Source: Acidithiobacillus ferrianus
GTDB lineage: Bacteria; Pseudomonadota; Gammaproteobacteria; Acidithiobacillales; Acidithiobacillaceae
DNA: 64,000 nucleotides
Assembly (NCBI RefSeq): GCF_010378095.1
Contig: NZ_WNJL01000040.1
Location: forward strand, 1 to 64,000
Direction: 5' to 3'
The notes beneath the pieces were generated by a model. It made no database searches, was not told the DNA's origin, and saw nothing but the letters and a program-made list of their open reading frames with translations. Positions within the stretch are counted from its first letter, which is position 1. Each line of letters starts with the position of its first letter. Position numbers and translations under genes: made by a program. This document shows, in pieces, positions 25,477-33,364 of the stretch.

Positions 25477-26213
25477 TGCCTGCTCCATATCGGGTTTGTT
25501 CTCATACGGACTGCACCGACCCCTCCTAATGTTATCAGGCAAGCAATTGTACCTATTGACTCAGTCGTGTGCACTCCATTGCCAGTCATAAATTGAGTGG
25601 CTATTGAAAGTGGGTTAAATAGATTGAGATAATAAAGTGTCGGTATATTCGTCTTCAATCCGGCAACGCTGAATATCAGCATCATCATGAACGTAATGGA
25701 GATGCCAGAACTCGCATTCATAAATGTGATCGGGAACACAGTGATGATCAGCGCACTCCACACAAACGTGACCATGATGACAATAAATGGCAGTGTAAGA
25801 CTTGTCAGGGCGGCTATGGGGTTTACTCCAAAAGCAGTGGTCGTTAATAATGTGAAAATAATAAAGTATGAAAATGTGAGTATGAAAGATGCGCTTACTT
25901 GTGAGAATAGAAAAAGGATTTTTGCATTCTTCCCTTGAATGAAAGATTTCATAAATCCGCTTTCACGCCTGCCGACAAGGTACATTGAGAAGCCAAATAG
26001 GGATGCGGAGAGAGCCAAGTAACTCAGGTACCAAGAGGCTTGTGCTTCGTACCACACAGAGGAGACCGTTTTGGTGCTGAGTGTACCCAGATTGAGAAAC
26101 ACAAAAAGCAGTGGTGGTGCTATCAGAGACCAGAATAGTGCAAGCGGCTCACGTATCTGTTCAATGACAAACAAGCGAGTTAACTTACTGCTGTTCACTA
26201 TCCAGCTTCTCAT
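25473..26213 (-). CDS. ABC-transporter permease (McbE-like)
   Basis: The 246-residue ABC-2-type permease has about six hydrophobic helices (around residues 22-42, 60-80, 100-125, 133-158, 168-187 and 220-238) and no ATPase motif. An AAGGAG site seven bases before the ATG sets the start. Translation is coupled to the ATPase by ATGA. The gene follows the broken YcaO-type gene by 32 bases, so the order YcaO-permease-ATPase-pentapeptide repeats that of mcbD-E-F-G. Low GC content marks it as imported. Confidence 0.78.
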   Translation of the reverse strand: MRSWIVNSSKLTRLFVIEQIREPLALFWSLIAPPLLFVFLNLGTLSTKTVSSVWYEAQASWYLSYLALSASLFGFSMYLVGRRESGFMKSFIQGKNAKILFLFSQVSASFILTFSYFIIFTLLTTTAFGVNPIAALTSLTLPFIVIMVTFVWSALIITVFPITFMNASSGISITFMMMLIFSVAGLKTNIPTLYYLNLFNPLSIATQFMTGNGVHTTESIGTIACLITLGGVGAVRMRTNPIWSRQ

Positions 26214-26245
26214 TTTTTATCTCCTTAAATATAATTGGAGTTGGG

Positions 26246-27340
26246 TTACGGAAAGGGTACCATGCATGAGCTACGATCTGCATATACTACCGAAAACTCC
26301 ACGGAAATTAAATTTCTTAGATTTATCGGGCTGGAGCAATCCATATGTATGAAAAGATCCGGACTAAAAATGCGAACATACCAAACCAAGCTGCCCATCA
26401 GGGACTCGCTTCTCGCATAACAAAAAATATTTTTGTGATTGTTGTTAGGTGCGCTTCAAGGTCGTGACGAGTTGCTTTTGGACGTACCAGAAACTCGGGC
26501 AAACTAATTTCACGCAATGGCTTCTCTTTGGTCATAAGCATGAAGGTCTCTCGCTTATTGCTCGCCTAGAGGTGGCGTTGATAGTTATCATTAATGTCGT
26601 CAATATCATATTCGCCAACTTTAAAATAATGCAGAAAAACATAGCATTGCCAGAGTTCCAACATTGATTTCTCGATTGCTGACGCTGCGGAATATCCATA
26701 GCTGAGGCCAGTGCAGTATTGAACTATATGTGACTCATCTGCACCATATAAGCTTATTACGGCATAGCCAGGAAAGCCAGGTATCGTAATATCATAGAGC
26801 CTTAGTGATCCAGTTTGCTGGAGGTTGTGTATTAATACTTTGACGTCTGGGTTGAGGCACTGAAACTTGTCGCTTATCATGATTTCTTGTTGTACTTGCT
26901 TTGTAATCCAGTAACGAAGCAAGCACTGTCTTTCGATGAGTTCTTTTAGTGCTCCATCAAGTGCTGCGTCCAGACGTAAATGCACGGCACAGCCCGTAGT
27001 GTCGCTGCTAGGTAGATAGCCGATATCTCCCTGAAGGTCATAGTTTGATAATGAGATAAATACTGAGGGCGCATAACTCTGCGTATGGGAAAACAAATTA
27101 AACACCTGATTGCATAAGAATTGATGCGACTCTATTGAGAGTCTGAGGTTTTCCTTTGAAGTCTGACAAAGTGCTGTAGTATAAGCATATACCGCTTCAA
27201 AGGGCACCATCTCCGATAAAGTGAGCAATTTTTCCGGGATAACCTCATTAAAGAAATGGCGCCGTTCCATAAATTCGCCAACAGTGCCACAAATAGCCTC
27301 TATTGTAGTGCCAACCGCAAGGGTCCAATCCTGTGGTATG
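26246..27340 (-). pseudogene. McbD-like YcaO cyclodehydratase, broken
   Basis: YcaO proteins make thiazole/oxazole rings on precursor peptides with ATP. The relic matches McbD as I remember it: GEFMERRHFFNEV, the acidic IERQCLLRYW helix, YDITIPGFPGYAVISLYG, TGLSYGYSAASAIEKSMLELWQ and DDINDNYQRHL. A TAG at 26566 stands exactly where McbD continues, and in the same frame ASNKRETF follows. Further on, a run of six T (one base short) shifts the frame to CYARSES, then SLVWYVRIFSPDLFIHM and the ending MVPFP at 26246, the same last residues as McbD. The 5' end is replaced by an integrase fragment. Two lesions plus a lost N-terminus make it non-functional. Confidence 0.8.
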
Positions 27341-27610
27341 GTCGAAGGTCCCTGCATACAGGCGCCGTGCAAAATTCTGGAATAGACGATAGGAATCCGG
27401 TTCGTCGGGATTGGCGTTGACATATCGAAGGAACAGGGTAACAGCCAGTACAACCTTCTTCATCCAGGAAATGCTGCGATTGTGGCTGCGTGCAAGGCAG
27501 TAATCCAACAATGGCCTCAGGACTCCTTCAGGCGTCAGCAAAACAGGGACTTCCATGACTGACCCAGTGCTATCAGACATTACCTTGGCACTTACGCTGA
27601 TGAAAGTCAT
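27332..27610 (-). pseudogene. N-terminal fragment of a tyrosine recombinase
   Basis: The frame from 27610 reads VPVLLTPEGVLRPLLDYC, then SISWMKKVVLAVTLFLRYV, NANPDEPDSYRLFQNFA and TGLDP. This is the core-binding N-terminus of a group of large tyrosine integrases often found at the edge of genomic islands. The similarity stops where the mcbD-like sequence begins. No catalytic R-H-R-Y domain remains. It suggests how the block arrived or was later rearranged. Confidence 0.6.
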
Positions 27611-27814
27611 GGCTTACATGCAAAGCGTCTGAAACCGTTTTCATTTCTCAAGAACACCAAGCGCATCGTTTCTCCCGCATACCCATAATATGTACTATGT
27701 AGAATAGGATTAATGTCGGCGGAGAGCAAGCACGCATGCTTCGTGCCTTTTAGGGGGCGCATAGATAATTAGCTCTCTCTTCTATGTATATTTTCTTGGG
27801 GGGATAATATTCAG

Positions 27815-28630
27815 AGAGGATACGCTGTAATTTTCCGACCCGATGAAAGCCTCGTCACCGGAGATTTCCGCCTTGGCGTGCATGTAGATGGGTGACTTGG
27901 GCATTAGCCGCACCCGCACGCCGTGTTGCTCCAGATCAGCGACGTTGCGTTGATCTTCGGCACTGATGCTGGCGGGAAGAATCACCCGGGCCGTGTGACC
28001 TTTTGCGGCAATGGCACTGAGAATGGTACGGTCATCGCCCATCTCCTCGCTTTCGATGTCCACCGGACCCGGCTGATCAATGACGGAAATCATCTGTGCG
28101 GCACTGCCGGGAGAAAGCACAAGCACCTGAGGGGATACAGCCCTGCCTTTTGATCATCCCAGTCGGCATCGAGTACCCTCTGCGCGGCTCTCACGATGAC
28201 CGTATTGCCGGTCATATCCAGATACTCCCGGTTTTTATGAAAAACCGACCGGTCAAAATTGACGATACCAATTTCCACCTCGTGACCGGACACCACATAC
28301 TTGGCGTGGTCGAAACGATAGTGCCCAGCACCGGCCTCAAAAGCGTGAAGGTGCCCAGTGCAGCGCAGCACCCGTTTCCCGGACGGCCCGCGCCTCTTTG
28401 CGTACCATCCACGGTTTGATGCCATAGGGAAGCCGGTCGAGAATCACCCGGACATTCACGCCATGGGCATGGGCGCGACGTAATGCCGATAAAATGGGCT
28501 TGCTCGACAGGTAGTAAACATTGAGATCCACCATGTGCCGCGCATCGGTGATCACCTGAACCATAGGCGCGGGGCCAGCATGGGGTTCAATGTAGAGCAT
28601 GCGCGGTATTCCTTGTCGTGTGGTTGTCAT
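27815..28630 (-). pseudogene. N-terminal part of a phospholipase-D-family gene, split and frameshifted
   Basis: Three frames together form a PLD-family protein. The first (28630 to about 28355) is MLYIEP...VDLNVYYLSSKPILSALRRA. The second (to about 28120) holds the first HxK motif, FDHAKYVVSGHEVEIGIVNF. The third (to 27815) holds the second, YMHAKAEISGDEAFIGSENY. Two indels separate them. The protein then stops at SVSSLN, where the inserted block begins. The missing end is found at 23564-23734. Intact homologues are phosphodiesterases or cardiolipin-synthase-like enzymes. The gene was probably already decaying or decayed after the insertion. Confidence 0.7.
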
Positions 28631-28647
28631 TGATGTTCAGGCGACGG

Positions 28648-28781
28648 CTGGCCGCAGGGCAGAGGATGCCCATCCAGCTTTCAGTACACCACAAAATCAG
28701 CGGGGCAGACGATAAGGGCAGACGCTGCCTGCCATATAAAAATAACCCGATTAAATATCATTAGATTACTTCTTTTATATT
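28648..28781. repeat. Direct repeat of about 0.13 kb, copy A
   Basis: From CTGGCCGCAGGGCAGAGG the sequence matches 32739-32868 almost perfectly for 97 bases (one extra A in this copy), then less well to the CTTCTTTTATAT end. Inside it GGCAG-ACG-CTGCC forms a small hairpin. Copy A stands next to the 5' end of the split PLD gene. The two copies bracket VapBC, an integrase relic and the thioredoxin-like gene. Confidence 0.8.
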
Positions 28782-29045
28782 GAAGGTCTCGAACGGTATT
28801 AAGAATGGGTGTTTTTGGCTCCTTTCGCAACGGTGATTTTAGGGGATTCCGGGAGCGGTCGGGGCGTGCAGTAACTCTCTCCATCCAGGATCAGGTGGTA
28901 GGCGCCGTGGCGTAAGGCTGGGGTAGAGTGAGGTTTATGGTGCGTCAGATGTAAAGCCGTCTTGAAGCATGCGCACCGAGATCATGACAAACCAGCGCCA
29001 ACCATCTAAAATAACACCATGTGATGTCATGATGAGGTCTCTCTT
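28782..29045. other. No gene seen upstream of vapBC
   Basis: Between copy A of the repeat and the antitoxin start I see no convincing gene or promoter pair. The antitoxin's ribosome-binding region (ATGAGGTCTCTCTT) lies at the end of this stretch. Together with copy A, the gene-free span is about 400 bases. Confidence 0.4.
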
Positions 29046-29243
29046 ATGCGAACGACGATCAACCTGGATGATGAGCTCCTGGCCCAAGCCAAAACGCTCT
29101 GTGGTGTAGAAGACCGTGGCGCCCTCTTAAAAGAGGCCCTGCGTGCTTTGATTGAACGGGAAAGTGCTCGTCGTCTCGCTCGCTTGGGTGGAACAGAACC
29201 GCAATTACGGAACATTCCCCGCAGACGGGAGCCTGCCGCTTGA
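29046..29243 (+). CDS. vapB: VapB-type antitoxin
   Basis: A 65-residue protein with the ribbon-helix-helix start of the VapB/MazE-like family (MRTTINLDDELLAQAKTL) and a basic, proline-containing tail that would wrap the toxin. The stop overlaps the toxin's start codon (TTGA), the usual coupling. Antitoxins of this type bind the toxin and repress their own promoter. Confidence 0.85.
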   Translation: MRTTINLDDELLAQAKTLCGVEDRGALLKEALRALIERESARRLARLGGTEPQLRNIPRRREPAA

Positions 29244-29614
29244 TTCTGGTCGATACCTCCGTCTGGATCGACCATTTCCGCTCTGGAGATGCACACCTCT
29301 CTACTCTGCTTGATCATGGCATGGTGCAAACGCACGATTTCATCATCGGAGAAATCGCCTGCGGGAACCTCAAAAACCGGCAACAGACCTTGTACCTGCT
29401 CTCCTGTTTACCTCGATGCACCATGACCTCCCCAGATGAAACCCTGTTTTTCATTGAACGTCATGGTCTGATGGGACGCGGTATAGGCTATATTGACGCG
29501 AGTATCCTAGCCTCCGCCGTGCTCGTACAGGCCAATTTATGGTCCCGCGGCAAACGTCTCATGGCTCTGGCTACCGAACTTGGCTGCGCTTACTCATCGG
29601 ACCCATCCACATAA
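29240..29614 (+). CDS. vapC: VapC-type PIN-domain ribonuclease toxin
   Basis: A 124-residue PIN-domain protein. The acidic active site is visible: the first Asp in ILVDTSVWIDHF, Glu in IIGEIACGN and Asp in GYIDASILASA. Such toxins cut tRNA or rRNA when the antitoxin is lost. The start is TTG at 29240, overlapping the antitoxin stop. The frame is intact, so the module may stabilise the accessory region. Confidence 0.87.
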   Translation: MILVDTSVWIDHFRSGDAHLSTLLDHGMVQTHDFIIGEIACGNLKNRQQTLYLLSCLPRCTMTSPDETLFFIERHGLMGRGIGYIDASILASAVLVQANLWSRGKRLMALATELGCAYSSDPST

Positions 29615-29940
29615 AAGGGCCTCCAGCCCCAAGCCGGCGCCATGAAATATATTTGAGCAATGCGTTCTTGAAGAGCGAGCGCTATCTGGTACAGGCCAAT
29701 TATCGGCAGCGACTTACGGCATACTCCAGACAATAGTGGCTAACGATCAGGGAATAAGTGGCATGAGAAAATTGGCGGAGGCGGTGACCCCCGTTTCCCG
29801 TGTTTATTACGTTTCAGGATTTTTCACCATACACACTAATAGATTGATATTTAAAGTACCTATATATTATACTGTTTCCAGACGTAACAGGCAATCCCTA
29901 CTATCGGGGCAGACGGGAAACATGAGGCGGAGCCAATGCA
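29615..29940. other. No gene seen between vapC and the integrase relic
   Basis: About 325 bases with short frames lacking motifs. The AT-rich part (29810-29880) has no clear promoter pair that I would assign. Confidence 0.4.
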
Positions 29941-30303
29941 ATGGCACTATCAGTAAGGGCAATTCATGCGTTAGGCGAAGGCAATCATTTAGACGGCGCG
30001 GGGCTTTACTGGCGGGTACGCGGGGCAAGCCGCGCATGGGTGTATCGTTGAAAGGTAAACGGCAAACATAAGGAGCTAGGGCTAGGTGCTACCGCTATAC
30101 GAACGCTGGCGCGTGCACTACGCAAAGCGATTACAGAGGGGCGTGATCCGGCACTTGTCCTGCACCCTGAGGCGGAGAAACCACCTCTTACCTTTCAAGA
30201 GATAGCCAGAGACTGTCAAGACATTACGCCCCAGCTGGCGAACCTTCACAATTGGTTCAAGGAGCATGGGATGGAGGTCGCTAAAACCGGTACACTGGCG
30301 TGA
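29941..30303 (+). pseudogene. P4-type integrase relic (N-terminal domain)
   Basis: One frame reads MALSVRAIHALGEGNHLDGAGLYWRVRG, then SRAWVYR, an in-frame TGA, KVNGKHKELGLGATAIRTLA, LRKAITEGRDPA and LTFQEIARD. This is the DUF4102-type arm-binding domain that opens P4-like tyrosine integrases. The TGA replaces a residue that is aromatic in relatives. The catalytic domain is missing. It is separate from the integrase fragment near 27.5 kb. Confidence 0.65.
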
Positions 30304-30456
30304 GCCCTGCCGAAGAGTGCGGGGCGTGTCATAGATCAATTGAAGCTTTTCTGCCGTTTGTTTAAGGTAACCCAAATTTCTCTGCCGCCATCACGATGAT
30401 GGACCAACGATGCCGTCTTGACTATCCTTCCAAGAAAAACATGTGAGACCATCAAT

Positions 30457-32439
30457 ATGATAAAGAAGAAAATACGCAGTATGGACATAAACAACGGACA
30501 TCTAAGAGCGTGCACACCAGCACCTAATAGGTCAATTGTATCGCCGGGTTGGTTTCCTGGTGCTGTTTTGGTATTGAGTTTGCTATTCAGCGCGCCCTCA
30601 CCTGCGAATGTTTTAGACATATCTCCTGCGCAACTTCCGGAGTTTTTAAGCACCAATAAAGATGTTGTGGTGCAATTCACCAGCCCTGACAACCGCTGCG
30701 GTTACTGTACCGCATCCGCCAAACAGAGCTTTGATGTGGTTAGTGAACATGTGGGCATGGGTGTGAAATTCATTCGGGTCCAGTGGTCGCCATGGTTCGT
30801 GTTTCCTAAGGAGGTACTTTCCCTCGGTATCAATAGAGTTCCAGCGCAAGGGGTATTTAAGGACGGGAAAGGGAGGTATTTAATTACAGGCGCCATCAAG
30901 AACCCGAAGCGCCTCATTGTGGCGCTGACAAAGTTCTATTCTTCACCGTCTGCGGTACAGAAGGGCGGTAACGCCATTACCGCTCCCGCGGGCCGTACGC
31001 GGACCAGCACCGTCATCGCCATCCCCGCGGGTAGGGCGCAGGCCGGCACCGTCATCGCCGTCCCCGCAGGCAGTACGCAGACCCGAACGATTTCCCTGGC
31101 TTGGCCCGGCAGGCCGACCGGCATTCCTCCGGTATCCGTGCGCCATGGACCCGTCGGGGTGACGGCGACTGCGACGCTGCCGCGGAAGGGTGCGCTGCCC
31201 ATTCGCATCGCCTGTCCATCCACGCTCGCGCCGGGACTGTATCCTCTCGCGCTACGGGTCGGGAGCGGTGTACACGCCACCGCGGTGACACTGCGGCTGG
31301 CCGTCGACGCCCTCTACATAGGCACTGGACTGCAGAATGGAGGCATCCACCCCGGCGTGGTGGTCGAATCCCCCCAGGGACATCCGTTGACCCGCGCGTC
31401 ACAGGCGCTCTCCGCACAATTTATCGTGCCGCATGAGCCCTACGGTATGGCCTACGACCCCGCTCGCCAAGCCCTTTATACCGTCACCAACAGCGGCCAC
31501 GTGATCGTGACGACGACGCTGGGACAACCGTTGTCCGTGCCATTCCCCATACCTACCATGTCCACGGTTGCGCCCACTTTTATCGCCTGGATGGGGCAAG
31601 GCCGGTTGGTTTTTTCTGGCAGCGACACCGCGGTGTTTTCCGACAATGGCAGTCCGGAAACATTGCCGGGGGATGGCGATAACACATCATTCGCGTGGCG
31701 GGGAACTGTTAATGGCATGAGTGCCGATCCAGCGACCGGAGAAATCTTCATGGGCAACGACGAGGCGGCCTTTGGCGCGCCGATGGATCGCGTCCATGTC
31801 TTTAATGCCGCCGGCACGCAAACGGCGGTATGGCCGGCGGCCAGATCCGTCCAGAATGTGATTTTCAACCCCTGGAACCGTCTCGTCTACGTGTTGACGG
31901 GCCACAGTTACCAGGGGCACAATGACCCCCGGTTTGCCGCATTCCACTCTGACGGCACGCCAGCGTCCCTATCCGCATCATTTCCCGGCCTCTTCGGGGT
32001 CAACTATTCGCCCACCTACCCGATGGTTGCCGCCAACCCCGCCAATGGGCATCTGTATATGCTGACCGAACACCGTATCTTCGTTTACGGCCCGGAAGGC
32101 GGGTTGATTCGCAGTATGTCGGCCCCTGCTGGAGCGCACAGTATCGCCTTTGTCCCGCAAACATTGACCCTACCCACCCACCGAGCGATGAGCGCACGGG
32201 CTTCCGCCACCGGCAATCCGGCGCCAATTGCCACGCCGCAACCCGTGCCCGCCCAGGCTGCGCCCGGCTGCCCGCCGGGTTACCGGTGTGTGCCCAATGG
32301 CGCGGCAACACCCCCATCAACCACCGCCACGCCGAACGCGCCATCAGTGACCGGAACCATCGATCACGCCAGCAACACGATCGGTAATGTGGACAATCTG
32401 GCCAACAATGTATCCAATCTGCTGAACGCCTTCCAATAG
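30457..32439 (+). CDS. Secreted thioredoxin-like/propeller protein with proline-alanine repeats
   Basis: This 660-residue protein begins with basic residues and a hydrophobic signal (FPGAVLVLSLLFSAP). A thioredoxin-like domain follows with a CGYC redox motif (about residue 80) and a VPAQGVFKDG segment. Next come 13-residue tandem repeats (AGRTRTSTVIAIP, AGRAQAGTVIAVP, AGSTQTRT), a beta-rich region and blades like YGMAYDPARQALYTVTNSG that suggest a propeller. A low-complexity tail has the pair CPPGYRC. It is probably periplasmic or exported; a role in disulfide handling or surface assembly is a guess. The start is uncertain: a TTG 13 codons upstream and an ATG 8 codons downstream are also open. 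Confidence 0.6.
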   Translation: MIKKKIRSMDINNGHLRACTPAPNRSIVSPGWFPGAVLVLSLLFSAPSPANVLDISPAQLPEFLSTNKDVVVQFTSPDNRCGYCTASAKQSFDVVSEHVGMGVKFIRVQWSPWFVFPKEVLSLGINRVPAQGVFKDGKGRYLITGAIKNPKRLIVALTKFYSSPSAVQKGGNAITAPAGRTRTSTVIAIPAGRAQAGTVIAVPAGSTQTRTISLAWPGRPTGIPPVSVRHGPVGVTATATLPRKGALPIRIACPSTLAPGLYPLALRVGSGVHATAVTLRLAVDALYIGTGLQNGGIHPGVVVESPQGHPLTRASQALSAQFIVPHEPYGMAYDPARQALYTVTNSGHVIVTTTLGQPLSVPFPIPTMSTVAPTFIAWMGQGRLVFSGSDTAVFSDNGSPETLPGDGDNTSFAWRGTVNGMSADPATGEIFMGNDEAAFGAPMDRVHVFNAAGTQTAVWPAARSVQNVIFNPWNRLVYVLTGHSYQGHNDPRFAAFHSDGTPASLSASFPGLFGVNYSPTYPMVAANPANGHLYMLTEHRIFVYGPEGGLIRSMSAPAGAHSIAFVPQTLTLPTHRAMSARASATGNPAPIATPQPVPAQAAPGCPPGYRCVPNGAATPPSTTATPNAPSVTGTIDHASNTIGNVDNLANNVSNLLNAFQ

Positions 32440-32514
32440 GTGCACGCGGCCCGAACTTCGTCGATCTTCAAATATTCTTTGTTATCACGCGCCCATGCGT
32501 AAGGGGTTTTTATC

Positions 32515-32738
32515 ATGCAATGCCCTGTTCACTCCGTACTTTTGGGATGCCTTACCGTCTGTTGCTTCACTGCCGGATCGGGCATGGCCTAGGCTACGAC
32601 GCCCACCAATCCGCTGTTTGTCACCAATAACGGAATCAGTGTCGCCGCAGAGGGTACGTTCATGAATTATCAGGAGCATTTTGGGCGATTATTTCCGTTC
32701 TCTGCCCAACCTCTACTTTGACGTACACTATGATTACG
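32515..32738 (+). pseudogene. Relic of a small secreted protein, cut by the direct repeat
   Basis: The frame opens with a lipoprotein-like or signal sequence (MQCPVHSVLLGCLTVCCFTAGSGMA), then a TAG where the mature protein should begin. ATTPTNPLFVTNNGISVAA follows in the same frame, and a shift near 32685 gives DYFRSLPNLYFDVHYDY. The sequence then runs into copy B of the 0.13-kb repeat. A stop, a frameshift and a missing 3' end mark it as dead. The family is not recognised. Confidence 0.45.
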
Positions 32739-32868
32739 CTGGCCGCAGGGCAGAGGATGCCCATCCAGCTTTCAGTACACCACAAAATCAGCGGGGCAGA
32801 CGATAGGGCAGACGCTGCCTGCCATATAAAATAAATCACTTATATATCATTATCTTACTTCTTTTGTA
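32739..32868. repeat. Direct repeat of about 0.13 kb, copy B, abutting tRNA-Ser
   Basis: This matches 28648-28781. It ends directly at the 3' terminus (CCA end) of the tRNA-Ser gene and interrupts a secreted-protein relic on its other side. The position beside a tRNA 3' end is typical of integration scars, but copy A lacks any tRNA sequence, so simple att sites are not proven. Confidence 0.75.
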
Positions 32869-33177
32869 TGGCGGAGGCGGTGAGATTCGAACTCACGAGG
32901 GGCGTTAACCCCTGCCGGTTTTCCTTACCCGCCATGGCTTTCGCCACAGGACTGACCATGTCCTTTTGGAGTCTGGATCATGCCTTCACCATAGCCCTGA
33001 GGCCGTAGGTGGGAACCGTCTGATCTCTACACCTTCCGGAACCATTCCGGCTTGGCTCGGCGTTACCTCGGATACCCCAGGGGTTTCGCCGAATTTGATT
33101 CCTGCCACCCCGCCCGTTTCCCGGCGGGGGCTCGATTGGGACAAGACCGGTGCAATCAACCGCTCTGCCACACCTCC
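32869..33177 (-). tRNA. tRNA-Ser(UGA), split by a group I intron in the anticodon
   Basis: The 5' exon (33143-33177, 35 nt) begins GGAGGTGTGGCAGAGCGG and ends CCGGTCTT. The 3' exon (32869-32923, 55 nt) begins GAAAACCGGC and ends CGCCTCCGCCA. Joined they give a 90-nt serine tRNA: a 7-bp acceptor stem (GGAGGTG with CGCCTCC), anticodon stem CCGGT/ACCGG, loop CTTGAAA with anticodon TGA, a long variable arm, a TTCGAAT T-loop and an encoded CCA. The intron sits between U34 and G35. UGA-reading tRNA-Ser is normally essential, so the intron must splice unless another copy exists. Confidence 0.88.
32924..33142 (-). ncRNA. Group I self-splicing intron (IC3-like) in tRNA-Ser
   Basis: The 219-nt insert carries the conserved core of tRNA group I introns of the Azoarcus tRNA-Ile type. 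TCAAATTCGGCGAAACC (33082-33098) and AACGCCGAGCCAAGC (33050-33064) form P3 and neighbouring joins; AGAGATCAGACGG and GGTGAAGGCATGATCC (32975-32990) are P7-region elements. The 5' exon ends in U, and the exon CUU pairs with GAG at intron positions 10-12, giving the required U-G wobble at the splice site. The intron ends in G. A long GC hairpin near its start is P2. No homing endonuclease is encoded. Confidence 0.85.
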
Positions 33178-33364
33178 GTGGCGCGTAGTCTAACGGAAGC
33201 ATCACCCCATGGGAATGGCCCCCTTGCACTGAAACCGTGTATAACGATTCTCTGCTTGTTTATTGTGCGATCAAAAATACCTTGGTGTCAGTGAAAAACC
33301 CCTGGGGCTATACTCCTGGAGCGTTCACTATGGAGCGCACGATCGCGATATGGAGGAACAGTCG

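Noticed and set aside
26246..26566. TAG and T-run shift in the mcbD-like gene as programmed recoding
   Set aside because: The gene has also lost its 5' end to an integrase fragment, so ordinary decay explains the stop and the shift.
23735..27815. A precursor-peptide gene (McbA-like, Gly/Ser/Cys-rich) within the block
   Set aside because: I read all short frames and found none with a Gly/Ser/Cys-rich core; mcbB- and mcbC-like genes are absent too.
29941..30303. In-frame TGA in the integrase relic as a possible selenocysteine codon
   Set aside because: The protein lacks its catalytic domain and integrases do not use selenocysteine; a nonsense mutation is the simpler reading.
32973..33229. Small open frames over the tRNA-Ser intron (for example 32986-33193)
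   Set aside because: They lie entirely within the intron-split tRNA, have no ribosome-binding site, and no homing-endonuclease motif is present.
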